From: Burkholderiales bacterium
Lineage (GTDB): Bacteria > Pseudomonadota > Gammaproteobacteria > Burkholderiales > Burkholderiaceae_C
Assembly (NCBI GenBank): GCA_003963115.1
Contig: RXJQ01000066.1
Location: 29,129-93,128, forward strand
DNA length: 64,000 nucleotides
Direction of reading: 5' to 3'
The first letter of the stretch is position 1. The number at the start of each line of letters is the position of its first letter. This document shows, one piece after another, positions 50,381 through 58,930 of this stretch. The notes beneath the pieces were generated by a model, which was not told the origin of the DNA, searched no databases, and worked only from the letters and a program-made list of their open reading frames with translations. Both the position numbers and the translations under genes were made by a program.

Positions 50381-51733
50381 ATGACTAAAAAACGCAACGT
50401 CATCTTTAAGATGCTGGCCACATGCTTGGCCGCATCTATTGCCACCACGCCACTCTTCGCACAAACCCAGAACGTACCGCGATCGAACTCATCGCTGTAT
50501 TACCGCATTGGTGGTGGTGCCCCAGCAGCTCGCGCATCAAATCCAGGTGCTGTGGCAATGAAGCTGGGCATTGGCGCCAACTTGAAGCTGAACTACACGT
50601 GCGGCAAATTCGACATCGGTGCCAGTTGGTCCAATCTGATGAACGGGTTTAGCCAGCTCGGGACGCAGATTACCGGGGCGGTGAAAGCGGGCATCTCTGC
50701 TCTGCCGTTGTACATCCTGGAGCGCGCGCAGCCCGGCCTGTACGAGCTGTTTCAGACCTACTCCAAGAAGGCTGAAATCGCTGTAGCAGCTGCATTGCAG
50801 AGCTGCGAGCAGATGGAGGCTCAAATCAAAGCTGGCAAGGATCCATATGCCCAATGGATCGGCTTGGCAAAGGGAGAAGGTTGGGCTACTCAAGCGTCTG
50901 CCAGTAACGATGTCGTTGCGGCGAAGACTTCCGTTGAGACCAACAACGGCAATTCCGGCGTGACCTGGCTCGGTGGTCAAAAAGCAGGTGGATTTGCCCA
51001 GAATGCAATCCGTCCCATCAATGACATGGCGGTTGCTGGCTACAACGTCACCATGAATCAGCCTGTTACCAGTTCGAATACGCTCAATTACACGAACAGC
51101 CAGCTGCCCCTGTCAAAGGTATTTCCGAAGCCTCAAGACGCTGCTGACTTTGCGACTTCAGTGCTTGGTGATTTGTCTGTTGCGACATGTGATGGCCCTA
51201 GCTGCCCCAACAAGGGGGCTCAGGCTGGGACAGGCCTCAAGCCCAAGTACGAGGCTGAAATTCCAGCAGCTCAGACGCAGCTCAATACAGTCCTGGCCAC
51301 GAGCAATCCTACATATTCCAATCTCGATGCATTGTCAGCACCGGGCGTGTCGGTAACCACCGATGTTGTCCGAGCAATTCGAGAGCTGCCTCCGGATATG
51401 CAGGCCATTGCAGCACAGCGCTTGGCCAAGGAAATTGCGCTGGCACGCACGATCGACAAAGCCTTGATCGTGCGCAACTTGCTGATTACTGGTTTGACCC
51501 TGCCCGAGCCGCAGAAGTTTGAACCGGCCAAGGACGATACGGAAAAGCGGATCGCCGCTTTGAACCGCTACATCGATGACCTGTTATTCGAGACGCGTGT
51601 ACGCCGGGAAGTGGTGTCTGAGACGTCACAGGCACTGCTGCAGACGTACTCAGCTACACGAGCAATCTCTACTGCGACGGGAACGCAACGAGCGCCGGAT
51701 ACCAGTGTCATGTCCGATGGACGAGTGAAGTGA
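50381..51733 (+). CDS. TIGR03755 (PFL_4711) conjugation protein (TraH-like position)
   Basis: A 450-residue exported protein. Signal peptide ending TTPLFAQ, then LYYRIGGGAPAARASNPGAVAMKLGIGANLKLNYTCGKFDIGASWSNLMNGFSQLGTQITGAV and LPLYILERAQPGLYELFQTYSKKAEIAVAAALQSCEQMEAQIKAGKDPYAQWIGLAKGEGW. This matches the PFL_4711 class. A C-terminal helical region (MQAIAAQRLAKEIALARTIDKALIVRNLLITGL) precedes a variable tail. The ATG at 50381 has AGGAGAAGC upstream. Confidence 0.86.
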   Translation: MTKKRNVIFKMLATCLAASIATTPLFAQTQNVPRSNSSLYYRIGGGAPAARASNPGAVAMKLGIGANLKLNYTCGKFDIGASWSNLMNGFSQLGTQITGAVKAGISALPLYILERAQPGLYELFQTYSKKAEIAVAAALQSCEQMEAQIKAGKDPYAQWIGLAKGEGWATQASASNDVVAAKTSVETNNGNSGVTWLGGQKAGGFAQNAIRPINDMAVAGYNVTMNQPVTSSNTLNYTNSQLPLSKVFPKPQDAADFATSVLGDLSVATCDGPSCPNKGAQAGTGLKPKYEAEIPAAQTQLNTVLATSNPTYSNLDALSAPGVSVTTDVVRAIRELPPDMQAIAAQRLAKEIALARTIDKALIVRNLLITGLTLPEPQKFEPAKDDTEKRIAALNRYIDDLLFETRVRREVVSETSQALLQTYSATRAISTATGTQRAPDTSVMSDGRVK

Positions 51734-51742
51734 GGCTAGAGC

Positions 51743-52156
51743 ATGGACGCAGCGACACAAGACTCAACTGAAAGCTTTCATATGGCAACCAACGAACAAC
51801 CGTCTCGCAAGGTTGGAAGGGCAGTCTTCAAAGGCGTCTCGTATGCACTGATCGGGATCGTGATCGCTGCTGCCATCTCGACACTAGCGCTGATCATGGT
51901 TCGCAATTACGGCGGAGTCCGCCAAGTGGTTCACACCCTGATGTCTTTGCGGTTGTACGGGTACGCGATTCAGTTTTCATTGATCGCAACGCTTTGGTGG
52001 AAATGGGATCACATCGTCAACTGGATGGTGGATCGGAAAACTCTCCCAGAAGCTGCGCGCCCTTTGCTCTTGGCCCGTAGGCACCGATGGATGCTCAGCC
52101 TCTTTCTCTTCGAGGTCTTCATGCTTGTATTCACCACCCCCACGGGTGTCAATTGA
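51743..52156 (+). CDS. Small membrane protein between TIGR03755 and TraG, 137 aa
   Basis: Three hydrophobic segments (residues ~38-58, ~68-90, ~112-130), including SYALIGIVIAAAISTLALIM and YAIQFSLIATLWWKWDHIVNWMV. The N-terminal ~25 residues are polar. A membrane protein often occurs here in GI-type operons, but I cannot name this one. GAGG precedes the ATG at 51743; another ATG at 51782 also fits. Probable member of the inner-membrane complex. Confidence 0.7.
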   Translation: MDAATQDSTESFHMATNEQPSRKVGRAVFKGVSYALIGIVIAAAISTLALIMVRNYGGVRQVVHTLMSLRLYGYAIQFSLIATLWWKWDHIVNWMVDRKTLPEAARPLLLARRHRWMLSLFLFEVFMLVFTTPTGVN

Positions 52157-52171
52157 TATAGGGGTGCCACC

Positions 52172-53755
52172 ATGGGATTGGACAGTTATCTGGAGCTTTA
52201 CACCACGCTGTATGGGTGGTTCTTCTCGGGAATCATCTGGAGCGTGCTTTCTGCGACAGGCATCATCTTTTTGCCTTTCCTTGTCACGCTCATTCAGGTC
52301 TGGCGCGAGGGCCATGAGATGGGGGAGGATTCCGATGGCGTTGCCTGGATGATCCGCCGCATGGAGGTGGAACTCATTTCCGCTGTGGTCGTGTTCGGCC
52401 TTTGTTTGGTCCCCTCAAACATCACCTCACTATCGCATTTGAGCTTGTACTACCAACCTCCTGCAACTTCGATTAACCCAACTCCCACAACCGCAACGGT
52501 CACAAACTCTGACAGTAGTTATGCCGATGCCGATGCGTTTGGCAACTCAGTGCCCAGTAACGCAGCGGTTCCCCCTTGGTGGTACACCGTTATGGGCTTG
52601 TCTAGTGGCATCAACGCAGCCGTGCGAGCTGGTATTCAGGCAGACATCCGTGATTTCCGTCAGCTTGAGGATCTCGCACGAATTGCAACCATTCAAGATC
52701 CTCAATTGCGCTTGCAAATCCAGCGCTTCTATTCCGAGTGCTTCGTTCCGGCCAGGTCGCGATATTTGCGAGCAGGCTCCCCCTCGGCTCAAGCAGCAGC
52801 GGAGATCGCCACGTACGGAGAAGCCGATCCTGATTGGATTGGGTCGCACGCATTTCAATCTGACCCGATGCTGTATCCCGACATCTACGCCACTAGCGAT
52901 GTCCCTGGCTTTGTCTTCAATTCCAATCGAGACGCTGATGCTGATCCTCAAGCTGCTGCACCTGCGCTGGGTCGACCAAGTTGTGTGGACTGGTGGACTG
53001 CACAGAATGTTGGCCTGCGCGATCTGATGGTGTCGTCGGTCAGCACCTCAAATAGCCTCTGGACCAAAGTGAAGGCGGTATTTACTGCACTTTCAGATGC
53101 CGAGTTGAAGGACCAACTGGCCAAGATGGCATATGACAAGACAGCTCCATCGTATGTGGACAGCGAGTCTGGTTCAAATGGCATCGGAAACGAGCAAAGC
53201 ACATTCAGCAGTTTGATGCACATGCCTGCTAACTTGGCCGGTGCCGCAGGCCTCGGTTGGGAGGCGTTCAAGGCCTCTGCAAGCATGAAGCCTTTGATCT
53301 ACTTCATGACGATGGCGCAGCCGCTCATATTGATGGGCATCTACATGTTCATGCCGATGATCTTGGTATTTGGACGCTACCACTTGAGCATCATGCTACT
53401 CGGTGCATTGGCTATCTTCACGGTCAAGTTTTGGACGGTGATGTGGTTTGTTGCCAGGTGGATGGACGACCATTTGATTGCCGCAATGTTTCCTGGGATG
53501 AACGGCGCGGCGCTGATGCAGTTCATCACCGATGGCAGCTCAACCGAGAACATCTCCAAGCGCATAGTGTTGAACATCCTGTTGATGTTCATGTACATCG
53601 GCCTTCCCATGCTCTTCTCGGGAATGATGGCTTGGATTGGCGTCCACATTGGCCATGGCATCCAGAAGATGTATTCCGACGCGGTCAACAGTGGCGTGAG
53701 TTCCGGCGCTACTGGTGCGGGGATGGCCGGAAAGCTGGCCGGGAAAGGGCGTTGA
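52172..53755 (+). CDS. traG: TraG N-terminal-domain conjugation protein (mating-pair stabilisation)
   Basis: A 527-residue membrane protein with the TraG_N pattern: MGLDSYLELYTTLYGWFFSGIIWSVLSATGIIFLPFLVTLIQVWREGHEMGEDSDGVAWMIRRMEVEL, a long periplasmic stretch and four C-terminal membrane segments (YFMTMAQPLILMGIYMFMPMILVFG onward). It ends before the large periplasmic C-terminal half of F-type TraG, as in other ICE homologues. Likely role: mating-pair stabilisation or gating. It is the last core gene of the T4SS operon. Confidence 0.88.
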   Translation: MGLDSYLELYTTLYGWFFSGIIWSVLSATGIIFLPFLVTLIQVWREGHEMGEDSDGVAWMIRRMEVELISAVVVFGLCLVPSNITSLSHLSLYYQPPATSINPTPTTATVTNSDSSYADADAFGNSVPSNAAVPPWWYTVMGLSSGINAAVRAGIQADIRDFRQLEDLARIATIQDPQLRLQIQRFYSECFVPARSRYLRAGSPSAQAAAEIATYGEADPDWIGSHAFQSDPMLYPDIYATSDVPGFVFNSNRDADADPQAAAPALGRPSCVDWWTAQNVGLRDLMVSSVSTSNSLWTKVKAVFTALSDAELKDQLAKMAYDKTAPSYVDSESGSNGIGNEQSTFSSLMHMPANLAGAAGLGWEAFKASASMKPLIYFMTMAQPLILMGIYMFMPMILVFGRYHLSIMLLGALAIFTVKFWTVMWFVARWMDDHLIAAMFPGMNGAALMQFITDGSSTENISKRIVLNILLMFMYIGLPMLFSGMMAWIGVHIGHGIQKMYSDAVNSGVSSGATGAGMAGKLAGKGR

Positions 53756-53757
53756 TG

Positions 53758-53934
53758 TCAGTCTGGACGGCCAGTCCACGAGTAGCCACGCCGATCCCAA
53801 GAAGAACGGCGCTGGTACTGGTTAGATGGACCACTTCCCATGTCTGATCCCGCTGCCAAAGACAGGAAGGTCAGAAGCAGCCTGACTGAAAAGCCAATCG
53901 CACCGAAAGTGAGTTTGAAGATGGATCGAACCAT
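53758..53934 (-). CDS. Small membrane protein on the opposite strand, 58 aa
   Basis: A short frame on the minus strand: MVRSIFKLTFGAIGFSVRLLLTFLSLAAGSDMGSGPSNQYQRR. It has one hydrophobic segment and a basic, aromatic tail. AGGAGAGCATC upstream gives a good ribosome site. It ends 2 nt from the TraG stop, making a tail-to-tail pair. A real small protein is plausible, but no family is recognised. An antisense effect on the downstream region is another possibility. Confidence 0.5.
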   Translation of the reverse strand: MVRSIFKLTFGAIGFSVRLLLTFLSLAAGSDMGSGPSNQYQRRSSWDRRGYSWTGRPD

Positions 53935-54113
53935 GATGCTCTCCTGTTGGATTCCCCTGGGGAGAGCCGCACAAAAACGGCGAAACACGGCTGGGCAATG
54001 CCCAATGGGGATGGAACGACTAGTTCCCAAGCTGCAGATTACACCAGATTGCCGAATGCTGTCGCATTCAATGCGCCAGCAACGTTCGCACCTTGAAAAA
54101 CTTGGGTCACCTT
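53935..54113. other. Short region before the PH-domain gene
   Basis: Contains the promoter or leader of the minus-strand 58-aa gene and the upstream region of the plus-strand gene at 54114. No clear hairpin or gene is seen. Confidence 0.3.
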
Positions 54114-54590
54114 ATGCATAAACGCGTTCATCCCGAAGTCGTTGACATTGGTACGTCCGCAGGGATTGTCTCCGCTCCAGAAAGCGAGGTGATCTGGGAG
54201 TGCAGCGAGGGCCAGGTTGTCAATGCCGGTTGGATCGTCTTTGGGCTGCTGGGATTCTGGCTAATCCTGCCCCTGGTCATGGCCCTCTGGCGAATCTGGC
54301 AAACATCAAGGCATACCTATTCTCTGACTTCTCAGCGACTGCGAGAACGTGTGGGGGTGCTGAATCGCGATGTCGAAGAGTTGGAGTTGTACCGCGTCAA
54401 GGACCTCTCGGTCCATCAACCGCTACTTCAACAAGTCCTGGGGCTTGGCCAGGTGATTCTGATTACCTCAGATAGGTCAACACCCCGAGTTGTTCTAAAC
54501 GCTGTGCCAAACCCCGTTGGCGTAGCTGATCTCATCCGTAGAAACGTCGAAGCGTGTCGTGTGGCCAAGGGCGTTCGTGAAATCGATTGA
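54114..54590 (+). CDS. PH-domain (YdbS/DUF304-like) membrane protein
   Basis: A 158-residue protein with one or two membrane segments (VNAGWIVFGLLGFWLILPLVMALWRIW) followed by a bacterial PH domain: HTYSLTSQRLRERVGVLNRDVEELELYRVKDLSVHQPLLQQVLGLGQVILITSDRSTPRVVLNAV. The TSQRL-x-x-x-x-G...-EL-R-x-D pattern is characteristic. Such proteins are common accessory envelope proteins of unknown role. The start could be the ATG at 54114 or a TTG at 54093. It lies directly downstream of the T4SS core. Confidence 0.8.
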   Translation: MHKRVHPEVVDIGTSAGIVSAPESEVIWECSEGQVVNAGWIVFGLLGFWLILPLVMALWRIWQTSRHTYSLTSQRLRERVGVLNRDVEELELYRVKDLSVHQPLLQQVLGLGQVILITSDRSTPRVVLNAVPNPVGVADLIRRNVEACRVAKGVREID

Positions 54591-54605
54591 AAGAAGAAAC
54601 TGATC

Positions 54606-54977
54606 ATGGATTTGATTCACGCTTACGCATACATCGCAACGATGTGCGCCGTGTTGGCAGGATGGGCTTGGCTCAACGAGAAAAGTCGTAGAAAATCTAT
54701 CCAGCTGACAATCAAATCTCACTGTGGCGGCATCCTCGATCGCATCGATGTCATCCGACAGACGGCTGAGACCGTTGAATGTTTAGCTCCTGACCTCTTC
54801 TTCAAGCAGCCTGAACTACTCAGTTGGCTGCTCTCGACTGACGAATTCCTCTGTTACCTCCGTGACCGCTCAGGGCTATCGGAGGACCAGGAATGGCGAG
54901 GTGCACCGCGACCACGTAACCGCGGCATATACGTCAGGATCCAACATCTGATCAAACCGGCCACCCGTGTGGCCTAA
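54606..54977 (+). CDS. Hypothetical protein with N-terminal anchor, 123 aa
   Basis: An N-terminal membrane segment (YAYIATMCAVLAGWAWL) is followed by a basic stretch (NEKSRRKSIQLTIKSH) and a soluble region (GILDRIDVIRQTAETVECLAPDLFFKQPELLSWLLSTDEFLCYLRDRSGL). The orientation is probably N-out with a cytoplasmic domain. No family recognised. A weak AAGAAG site precedes the ATG. It lies between the PH-domain and DsbC-like genes in the accessory block. Confidence 0.6.
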   Translation: MDLIHAYAYIATMCAVLAGWAWLNEKSRRKSIQLTIKSHCGGILDRIDVIRQTAETVECLAPDLFFKQPELLSWLLSTDEFLCYLRDRSGLSEDQEWRGAPRPRNRGIYVRIQHLIKPATRVA

Positions 54978-54993
54978 CACTACAGGAGCACCT

Positions 54994-55758
54994 ATGTTCG
55001 TCAAGAGCATGTCTCGCATTGCAGCTATCGCCCTCGCTGCTGCTTTATCCATCAGCTCAGTCCATGCTGCTGAATCAGATGTGCCAGCTTCACAGAGGCA
55101 GCAGATCAAGGCTGCAGTGGAGCGAAATACGGATGGGAAGGTAACCGTGAACGAGGTTTACCGGACGCCTATCCCTGGCTTCTTTGAGGCCACATCAGGG
55201 TTGGATGTTTTTTATGTTGATGCTTCTGGGCGCTATGCATTGGTTGAGGGGCATCTGATGGATCTCAAGTCCAAGCAGGACTTGACCCAAGCTCGCATGG
55301 AAAAGGTTCAGGGAATCGACTTTTCCGCGTTGCCGCTGAACTTGGCAATCAAGACCGTTCAAGGCACTGGGCGCAGGGCGATCGCTGTGTTTGAAGACCC
55401 GACATGTCCTGTGTGCAAGGTGCTGCACAAGTTTATCGCCCAACTCCCCGACGTCACGGTCTACACGTTTGTGTTTCCCATCGTCTCTCCGGAGTCAATG
55501 CCGATTTCTCGTGCTGCTTGGTGCTCGCCCAATCGAGCCGTGGCGTGGGAGCAGGCCATGAGCGGCAATCCAAGACCAGGAAACGGCGGCAATTGCGACA
55601 CCTCGGCGATCAACCAGGTTCTGGCTCTAGGAGAAAAGCTTCAAGTTGTGGGGACGCCCACGGTCTTCCTGGGCAATGGTCGGCGGCTCGTTGGGGCCAC
55701 GCCACCTGACCAGTTTATCCAGGCCCTCAATGAAGTGGCCCCCCCCTCTTCCAACTAA
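54994..55758 (+). CDS. dsbC: DsbC-like periplasmic thiol:disulfide isomerase
   Basis: A 254-residue exported protein: signal peptide MFVKSMSRIAAIALAAALSISSVHAA, an N-terminal dimerisation-type domain (VNEVYRTPIPGFFEATSGLDVFYVDASGRYALVEGHLMDLKSKQDLT) and a thioredoxin domain with active site CPVC (Cys138, Cys141) in FEDPTCPVCKVLH, and the cis-Pro loop VVGTPTVF. It should correct disulfides in Cys-rich T4SS proteins such as the TraU-like protein. AGGAGC precedes the ATG at 54994. It is a typical T4SS companion. Confidence 0.92.
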   Translation: MFVKSMSRIAAIALAAALSISSVHAAESDVPASQRQQIKAAVERNTDGKVTVNEVYRTPIPGFFEATSGLDVFYVDASGRYALVEGHLMDLKSKQDLTQARMEKVQGIDFSALPLNLAIKTVQGTGRRAIAVFEDPTCPVCKVLHKFIAQLPDVTVYTFVFPIVSPESMPISRAAWCSPNRAVAWEQAMSGNPRPGNGGNCDTSAINQVLALGEKLQVVGTPTVFLGNGRRLVGATPPDQFIQALNEVAPPSSN

Positions 55759-55784
55759 CTTCCTCTTTCTCGCTGGAGGACCAT

Positions 55785-56279
55785 ATGCGGACCCGTTCTC
55801 TACTCATAGCCCTAGCGACTGTTCTTGGCTGGCAATGCGCTCACGCGCGCCCATTGGACAATCTGGGGCACTGCCCTTTAAATGCCCAGGTTGTGCCGGC
55901 TGCTGGCAGCTATCAAGGCACAGCTCCAACAGCTTTGACGGTTTCAGCATTTGCACGGGCCCATGCCGCGCATACCCAAGACCAGATGCCCTGGTTGGCC
56001 AAACTCACTGGTGGGAGTGGGCGAAACCGTGTGTATGTTCAAGGGAAAAAGAAGGTCCTTCTTGTCACCGTGTGTGACCCGGCAAACTGCGAGCGAGTAA
56101 GGGCCTATGTCGCATTCGAACCCAGCACAAACACCTGGGGAGCAAGGCTCTACCTTGATGATCAGGTTCAGGAGCTAGGTGTGCCCATCATGGCAGGGGC
56201 CGAAACGCAGATTCTCCCGCAGGAGGTGGCTCAAGCAGTGATCTGTGCGCAGAACCTAGACTGGGGAGGCCGGAGATGA
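55785..56279 (+). CDS. Ivy-like (vertebrate lysozyme inhibitor family) exported protein
   Basis: A 164-residue exported protein with signal peptide (LLIALATVLGWQCAHA). The core, FARAHAAHTQDQMPWLAKLTGGSGRN with VLLVTVCDPANCERVRAYVAFEP, shows the C-x-x-x-x-C loop (Cys97, Cys102) of the Ivy family, where that loop (CKPHDC in E. coli Ivy) plugs a muramidase active site. The His of that loop is absent here (CDPANC), so inhibition is unproven. Lying directly upstream of a transglycosylase-like gene, with a 4-nt overlap, it may protect the wall from the element's own hydrolases. Confidence 0.7.
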   Translation: MRTRSLLIALATVLGWQCAHARPLDNLGHCPLNAQVVPAAGSYQGTAPTALTVSAFARAHAAHTQDQMPWLAKLTGGSGRNRVYVQGKKKVLLVTVCDPANCERVRAYVAFEPSTNTWGARLYLDDQVQELGVPIMAGAETQILPQEVAQAVICAQNLDWGGRR

Positions 56280-57238
56280 AGCAACGACTTTCCAACCTCT
56301 TCGGTATGGCCAGAAGGTTGACCCAGTCGGGGCTTGGGCCCTGGTTGGCCCTTGGTGTTATGAGCGTGGCCATTGCAGCCACTGGATACGCCGACTTCTT
56401 GAAGGCGGTGGCCACGAAAGAGTCGAGCATGAATGCGGGAGTCACAAACGGCCTGGGCTATGTCGGGCTGTTTCAGATGGGCACAGCAGCCATGACCGAT
56501 GCGGGCTACTACAAGAGCAATGGCACCGCATCCAACAGTTGGCAAGGGACATTCACAGGCAAGAATGGGGTAACCAGTCTTGCCCAATTCAAAGCCAATC
56601 CAGACCTGCAAGTTCAGGCTATCACTGACTACTACAGCAAGCTGCAAAGCTATGTCAATTATTACGGTCTGAACCAGTACGTGGGCAAGACCGTCAATGG
56701 CGTACCCATTACCGAATCGGGCCTTATTGCTGGTGCCCACCTGGTTGGCATTGGGTCACTTAAACAGTACTTGGAAAGTGGCGGGTCTGTCATTCCAAAG
56801 GATGGCAATGGTGTGCCGGTGACCCAATACATCACGCAGTTCGGCGGGTACACGATGGCAACGACCGCCCCGAGCTATGCACAGGTTGTGGCCGCAACAC
56901 CCACTGGATCAGTTACAGCTCAACCCCAGCAGCCTCAACAGCCTCAGATACCTCCTGGGAATTCGCCTGGGCCCAACTTGAATTCTGTGTTTCCTTCGCA
57001 GTCAACGGACAGCATGACCCCTGACGATGCCTTTGCTGCCAGAACCGGGTACACGATGTGGCAGGTTGGCGATTTCTTCAAGCAAGCATTTGCAGCAGTG
57101 CTCTTTGTCTGGGGCGCTCATCTTCTTCGCGGTGGCTGGACGCAGTTCCGGACAGGGCGGAATACGTTGCCGCAAATTGCGCACGAAAACATGCGAGCAC
57201 TGATTGTCATTTCATTGTTCATGCTAATGCTTATCTAA
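56276..57238 (+). CDS. Transglycosylase-like protein fused to a DUF3262-like membrane tail
   Basis: A 320-residue protein. After an N-terminal membrane segment (GLGPWLALGVMSVAIAATGY), a lysozyme-like domain shows KAVATKESSMNAG (Glu49) and LGYVGLFQMGTAAM, then GLIAGAHLVGIGSLKQYLESG. A Pro/Gln linker (about 219-235) leads to FAARTGYTMWQVGDFFKQAFAAVLFVWGAHLLRGGW and MRALIVISLFMLMLI, which resembles the TIGR03758/DUF3262 protein at 39017-39247. The fusion suggests that the hydrolase is tethered to, or shares a subunit with, the membrane platform. The catalytic-domain call rests on two motifs. Confidence 0.7.
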   Translation: MKQRLSNLFGMARRLTQSGLGPWLALGVMSVAIAATGYADFLKAVATKESSMNAGVTNGLGYVGLFQMGTAAMTDAGYYKSNGTASNSWQGTFTGKNGVTSLAQFKANPDLQVQAITDYYSKLQSYVNYYGLNQYVGKTVNGVPITESGLIAGAHLVGIGSLKQYLESGGSVIPKDGNGVPVTQYITQFGGYTMATTAPSYAQVVAATPTGSVTAQPQQPQQPQIPPGNSPGPNLNSVFPSQSTDSMTPDDAFAARTGYTMWQVGDFFKQAFAAVLFVWGAHLLRGGWTQFRTGRNTLPQIAHENMRALIVISLFMLMLI

Positions 57239-57254
57239 GGCGGGCGGCTGAGTC

Positions 57255-57599
57255 ATGGCTACTACAACTGCAAAACGCAAAGCTTCGCAGCAAGCCCATC
57301 TGGTAAGTCTTCTGGCGTGTCTTGCTGCCTCCCCATCGCAGCCCCCTGAAGTCAGTCCGGTAAGAAGGCGGCAGCCACTCAATGAATTTGTCATTGAACA
57401 GGCTGTCGCTGCAGTCAGAGGCGCTCAAGCACGCAGGGACAGTGTGGCCAGAAAGTTGGGCTCCGGAAGTGAGCTTGTTTCACCCGGCCAGCTTGCTCTG
57501 CTGGAGCAGGAGGTACGTGCCGCCGTTCAACGCTTGTCTGTGCTGGCTCCTGGCCATCCTCTGACTCACCAGCTCATGAAAACTGGAAGCGACGCTTAG
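57255..57599 (+). CDS. Hypothetical protein, 114 aa
   Basis: A basic, Ser/Ala/Gln-rich N-terminal third is followed by a helical half (NEFVIEQAVAAVRGAQARRDSVARKLGSGSELVSPGQLALLEQEVRAAVQRLSVLAPGHPLTHQLM). No signal peptide; no family recognised. It lies between two envelope-type genes with a 16-nt gap after the transglycosylase-like gene. Its helical hairpin shape would suit a small adapter or chaperone, but this is only a guess. Confidence 0.55.
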   Translation: MATTTAKRKASQQAHLVSLLACLAASPSQPPEVSPVRRRQPLNEFVIEQAVAAVRGAQARRDSVARKLGSGSELVSPGQLALLEQEVRAAVQRLSVLAPGHPLTHQLMKTGSDA

Positions 57600-57628
57600 A
57601 TATGAAACGGGACAAGGGGCAGTTGCGC

Positions 57629-58030
57629 ATGAAACATTGGCTTTGCTACATAGCTCTGTTGTGCCTATCGCAGTCGGGTTTTGCTTGCAAGTTTCTAGAC
57701 CTTGGGCTTGAGGAAAGCCTCAAGCGTGCCCAGGTGGCCTTCATTGCCATCTCGGAAAGTCCGTCCAACGGCATGAGCGGCAAAGGCCCAGCTATCCCCG
57801 CAATGATGCGACCCGTACAGGTGATCAAGGGCACTGTCACCGTGGGCGCGCTTGTGCCGGTATTTACTGCCAATTCGTCGTGTGGTCTAGGAATCCAGAA
57901 GGGACAGCAGTGGCTCATCCTTGCCAGCGGTCAGCCATTGACGTCGGATCAACCATCGGGAAGCTTGCTTTTGCAGGATCAATCGACACGGTCGGTCGTT
58001 TCCGGTCGTTTAGGGCTGAAGCTCGACTGA
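57629..58030 (+). CDS. Secreted NTR/TIMP-like protein
   Basis: A 133-residue exported protein with signal peptide MKHWLCYIALLCLSQSGFA; the mature protein starts with Cys. The pattern AQVAFIAISESPSN...PVQVIKGTVTVGALVPVFTANSSCGLGIQKGQQWLILASGQ is that of bacterial NTR/TIMP-like OB folds (a conserved early Cys, V.KG, SSCG and G..W.I). In animals this fold inhibits metalloproteases; in bacteria the role is unknown. An ATG at 57602 would add nine residues. It is the last envelope-type gene of the accessory block. Confidence 0.55.
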   Translation: MKHWLCYIALLCLSQSGFACKFLDLGLEESLKRAQVAFIAISESPSNGMSGKGPAIPAMMRPVQVIKGTVTVGALVPVFTANSSCGLGIQKGQQWLILASGQPLTSDQPSGSLLLQDQSTRSVVSGRLGLKLD

Positions 58031-58079
58031 GCGTCACCAATTCAGAAACGACGTTCATCGCATAACCACTACTGTCATC

Positions 58080-58865
58080 ATGCTCCTGAAAATAATCGAT
58101 ATTGCCGGAGAGAATGAGCACGAGAGCGATTATGAGACGGCTGTCGATCTCAGTCACTGGTCCATGCAATCGCGCTCCATTCTGTTCGAATCACTTGGTG
58201 GCGTTCGCTTTATCGTCACCAGCCGCCATGAGCAAGTGACTCATTCATATATGGAGCCTGATTTTGACCATCTTGAGGCAACAGGTAAAACGGTATACCT
58301 GACCCATTCCGATCGAAGCAAGGATCGATTTACCGAGGAGTTCTTCATCTCTGGGCTGTACATTGCCTGCGCTCAGGCGCCAGTTTCGGCCTCTGAGTTC
58401 ATGATGGTGTTCGCCGAGCCGTACGACAACGTATGGGATATTTTCTTTGACGACACGCGCCCTCACGATGTCAACCGTCGAATAGCTGCGCACCTGTCAT
58501 GTGAAGATGGGCGCCCACGGCGCGCTGACTTGCGTTGCAGCAATGATTACGATGAGCATCTTGTTCCTCCAAACGCGATCGCTGTTAGTCTCGCGGACGC
58601 GGACATCGAGCGTCTTTGCGATCTTGAAATTCAAGCGGGCACTGTGTGCGAAATCGAGTTGCCCCTCTCTCTTGAGATGGCAATAGTTCTTGCTGAAAAA
58701 CAGCATGCCCAGATCGTGAATCGCAACTCTGAAGTGGCGGCGAACAACCGTGTGCAGGCTGCGATGGCGCGGATTTCACTTGGCATCCACGCGCATTTCC
58801 TGATGGCAAAGGAGCAGACTCGTCTCTCATTTGCGGAGGTGCGTAACCGGCCATTTCTCGTCTAG
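58080..58865 (+). CDS. Hypothetical protein, 261 aa
   Basis: Unknown soluble protein with acidic N-terminal half (ENEHESDYETAVDLSHW) and VRFIVTSRHEQVTHSYM, FISGLYIACAQAPVSASEFMMVFAEPYDNVWDIFFDDT. The C-terminal third is helical (LPLSLEMAIVLAEKQHAQIVNRNSEVAANNRVQAAMARISLGIHAHFLMA). No ribosome site is visible at the ATG. Its codon pattern and the lack of a signal peptide set it apart from the T4SS genes upstream. It precedes the region with leader copy 4. Confidence 0.55.
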   Translation: MLLKIIDIAGENEHESDYETAVDLSHWSMQSRSILFESLGGVRFIVTSRHEQVTHSYMEPDFDHLEATGKTVYLTHSDRSKDRFTEEFFISGLYIACAQAPVSASEFMMVFAEPYDNVWDIFFDDTRPHDVNRRIAAHLSCEDGRPRRADLRCSNDYDEHLVPPNAIAVSLADADIERLCDLEIQAGTVCEIELPLSLEMAIVLAEKQHAQIVNRNSEVAANNRVQAAMARISLGIHAHFLMAKEQTRLSFAEVRNRPFLV

Positions 58866-58930
58866 GAGATATCGAGGCTTTGGAATACACTTATCTTGCT
58901 TCAGCGCCCATTCCATTGGGCTCAGAAGAG

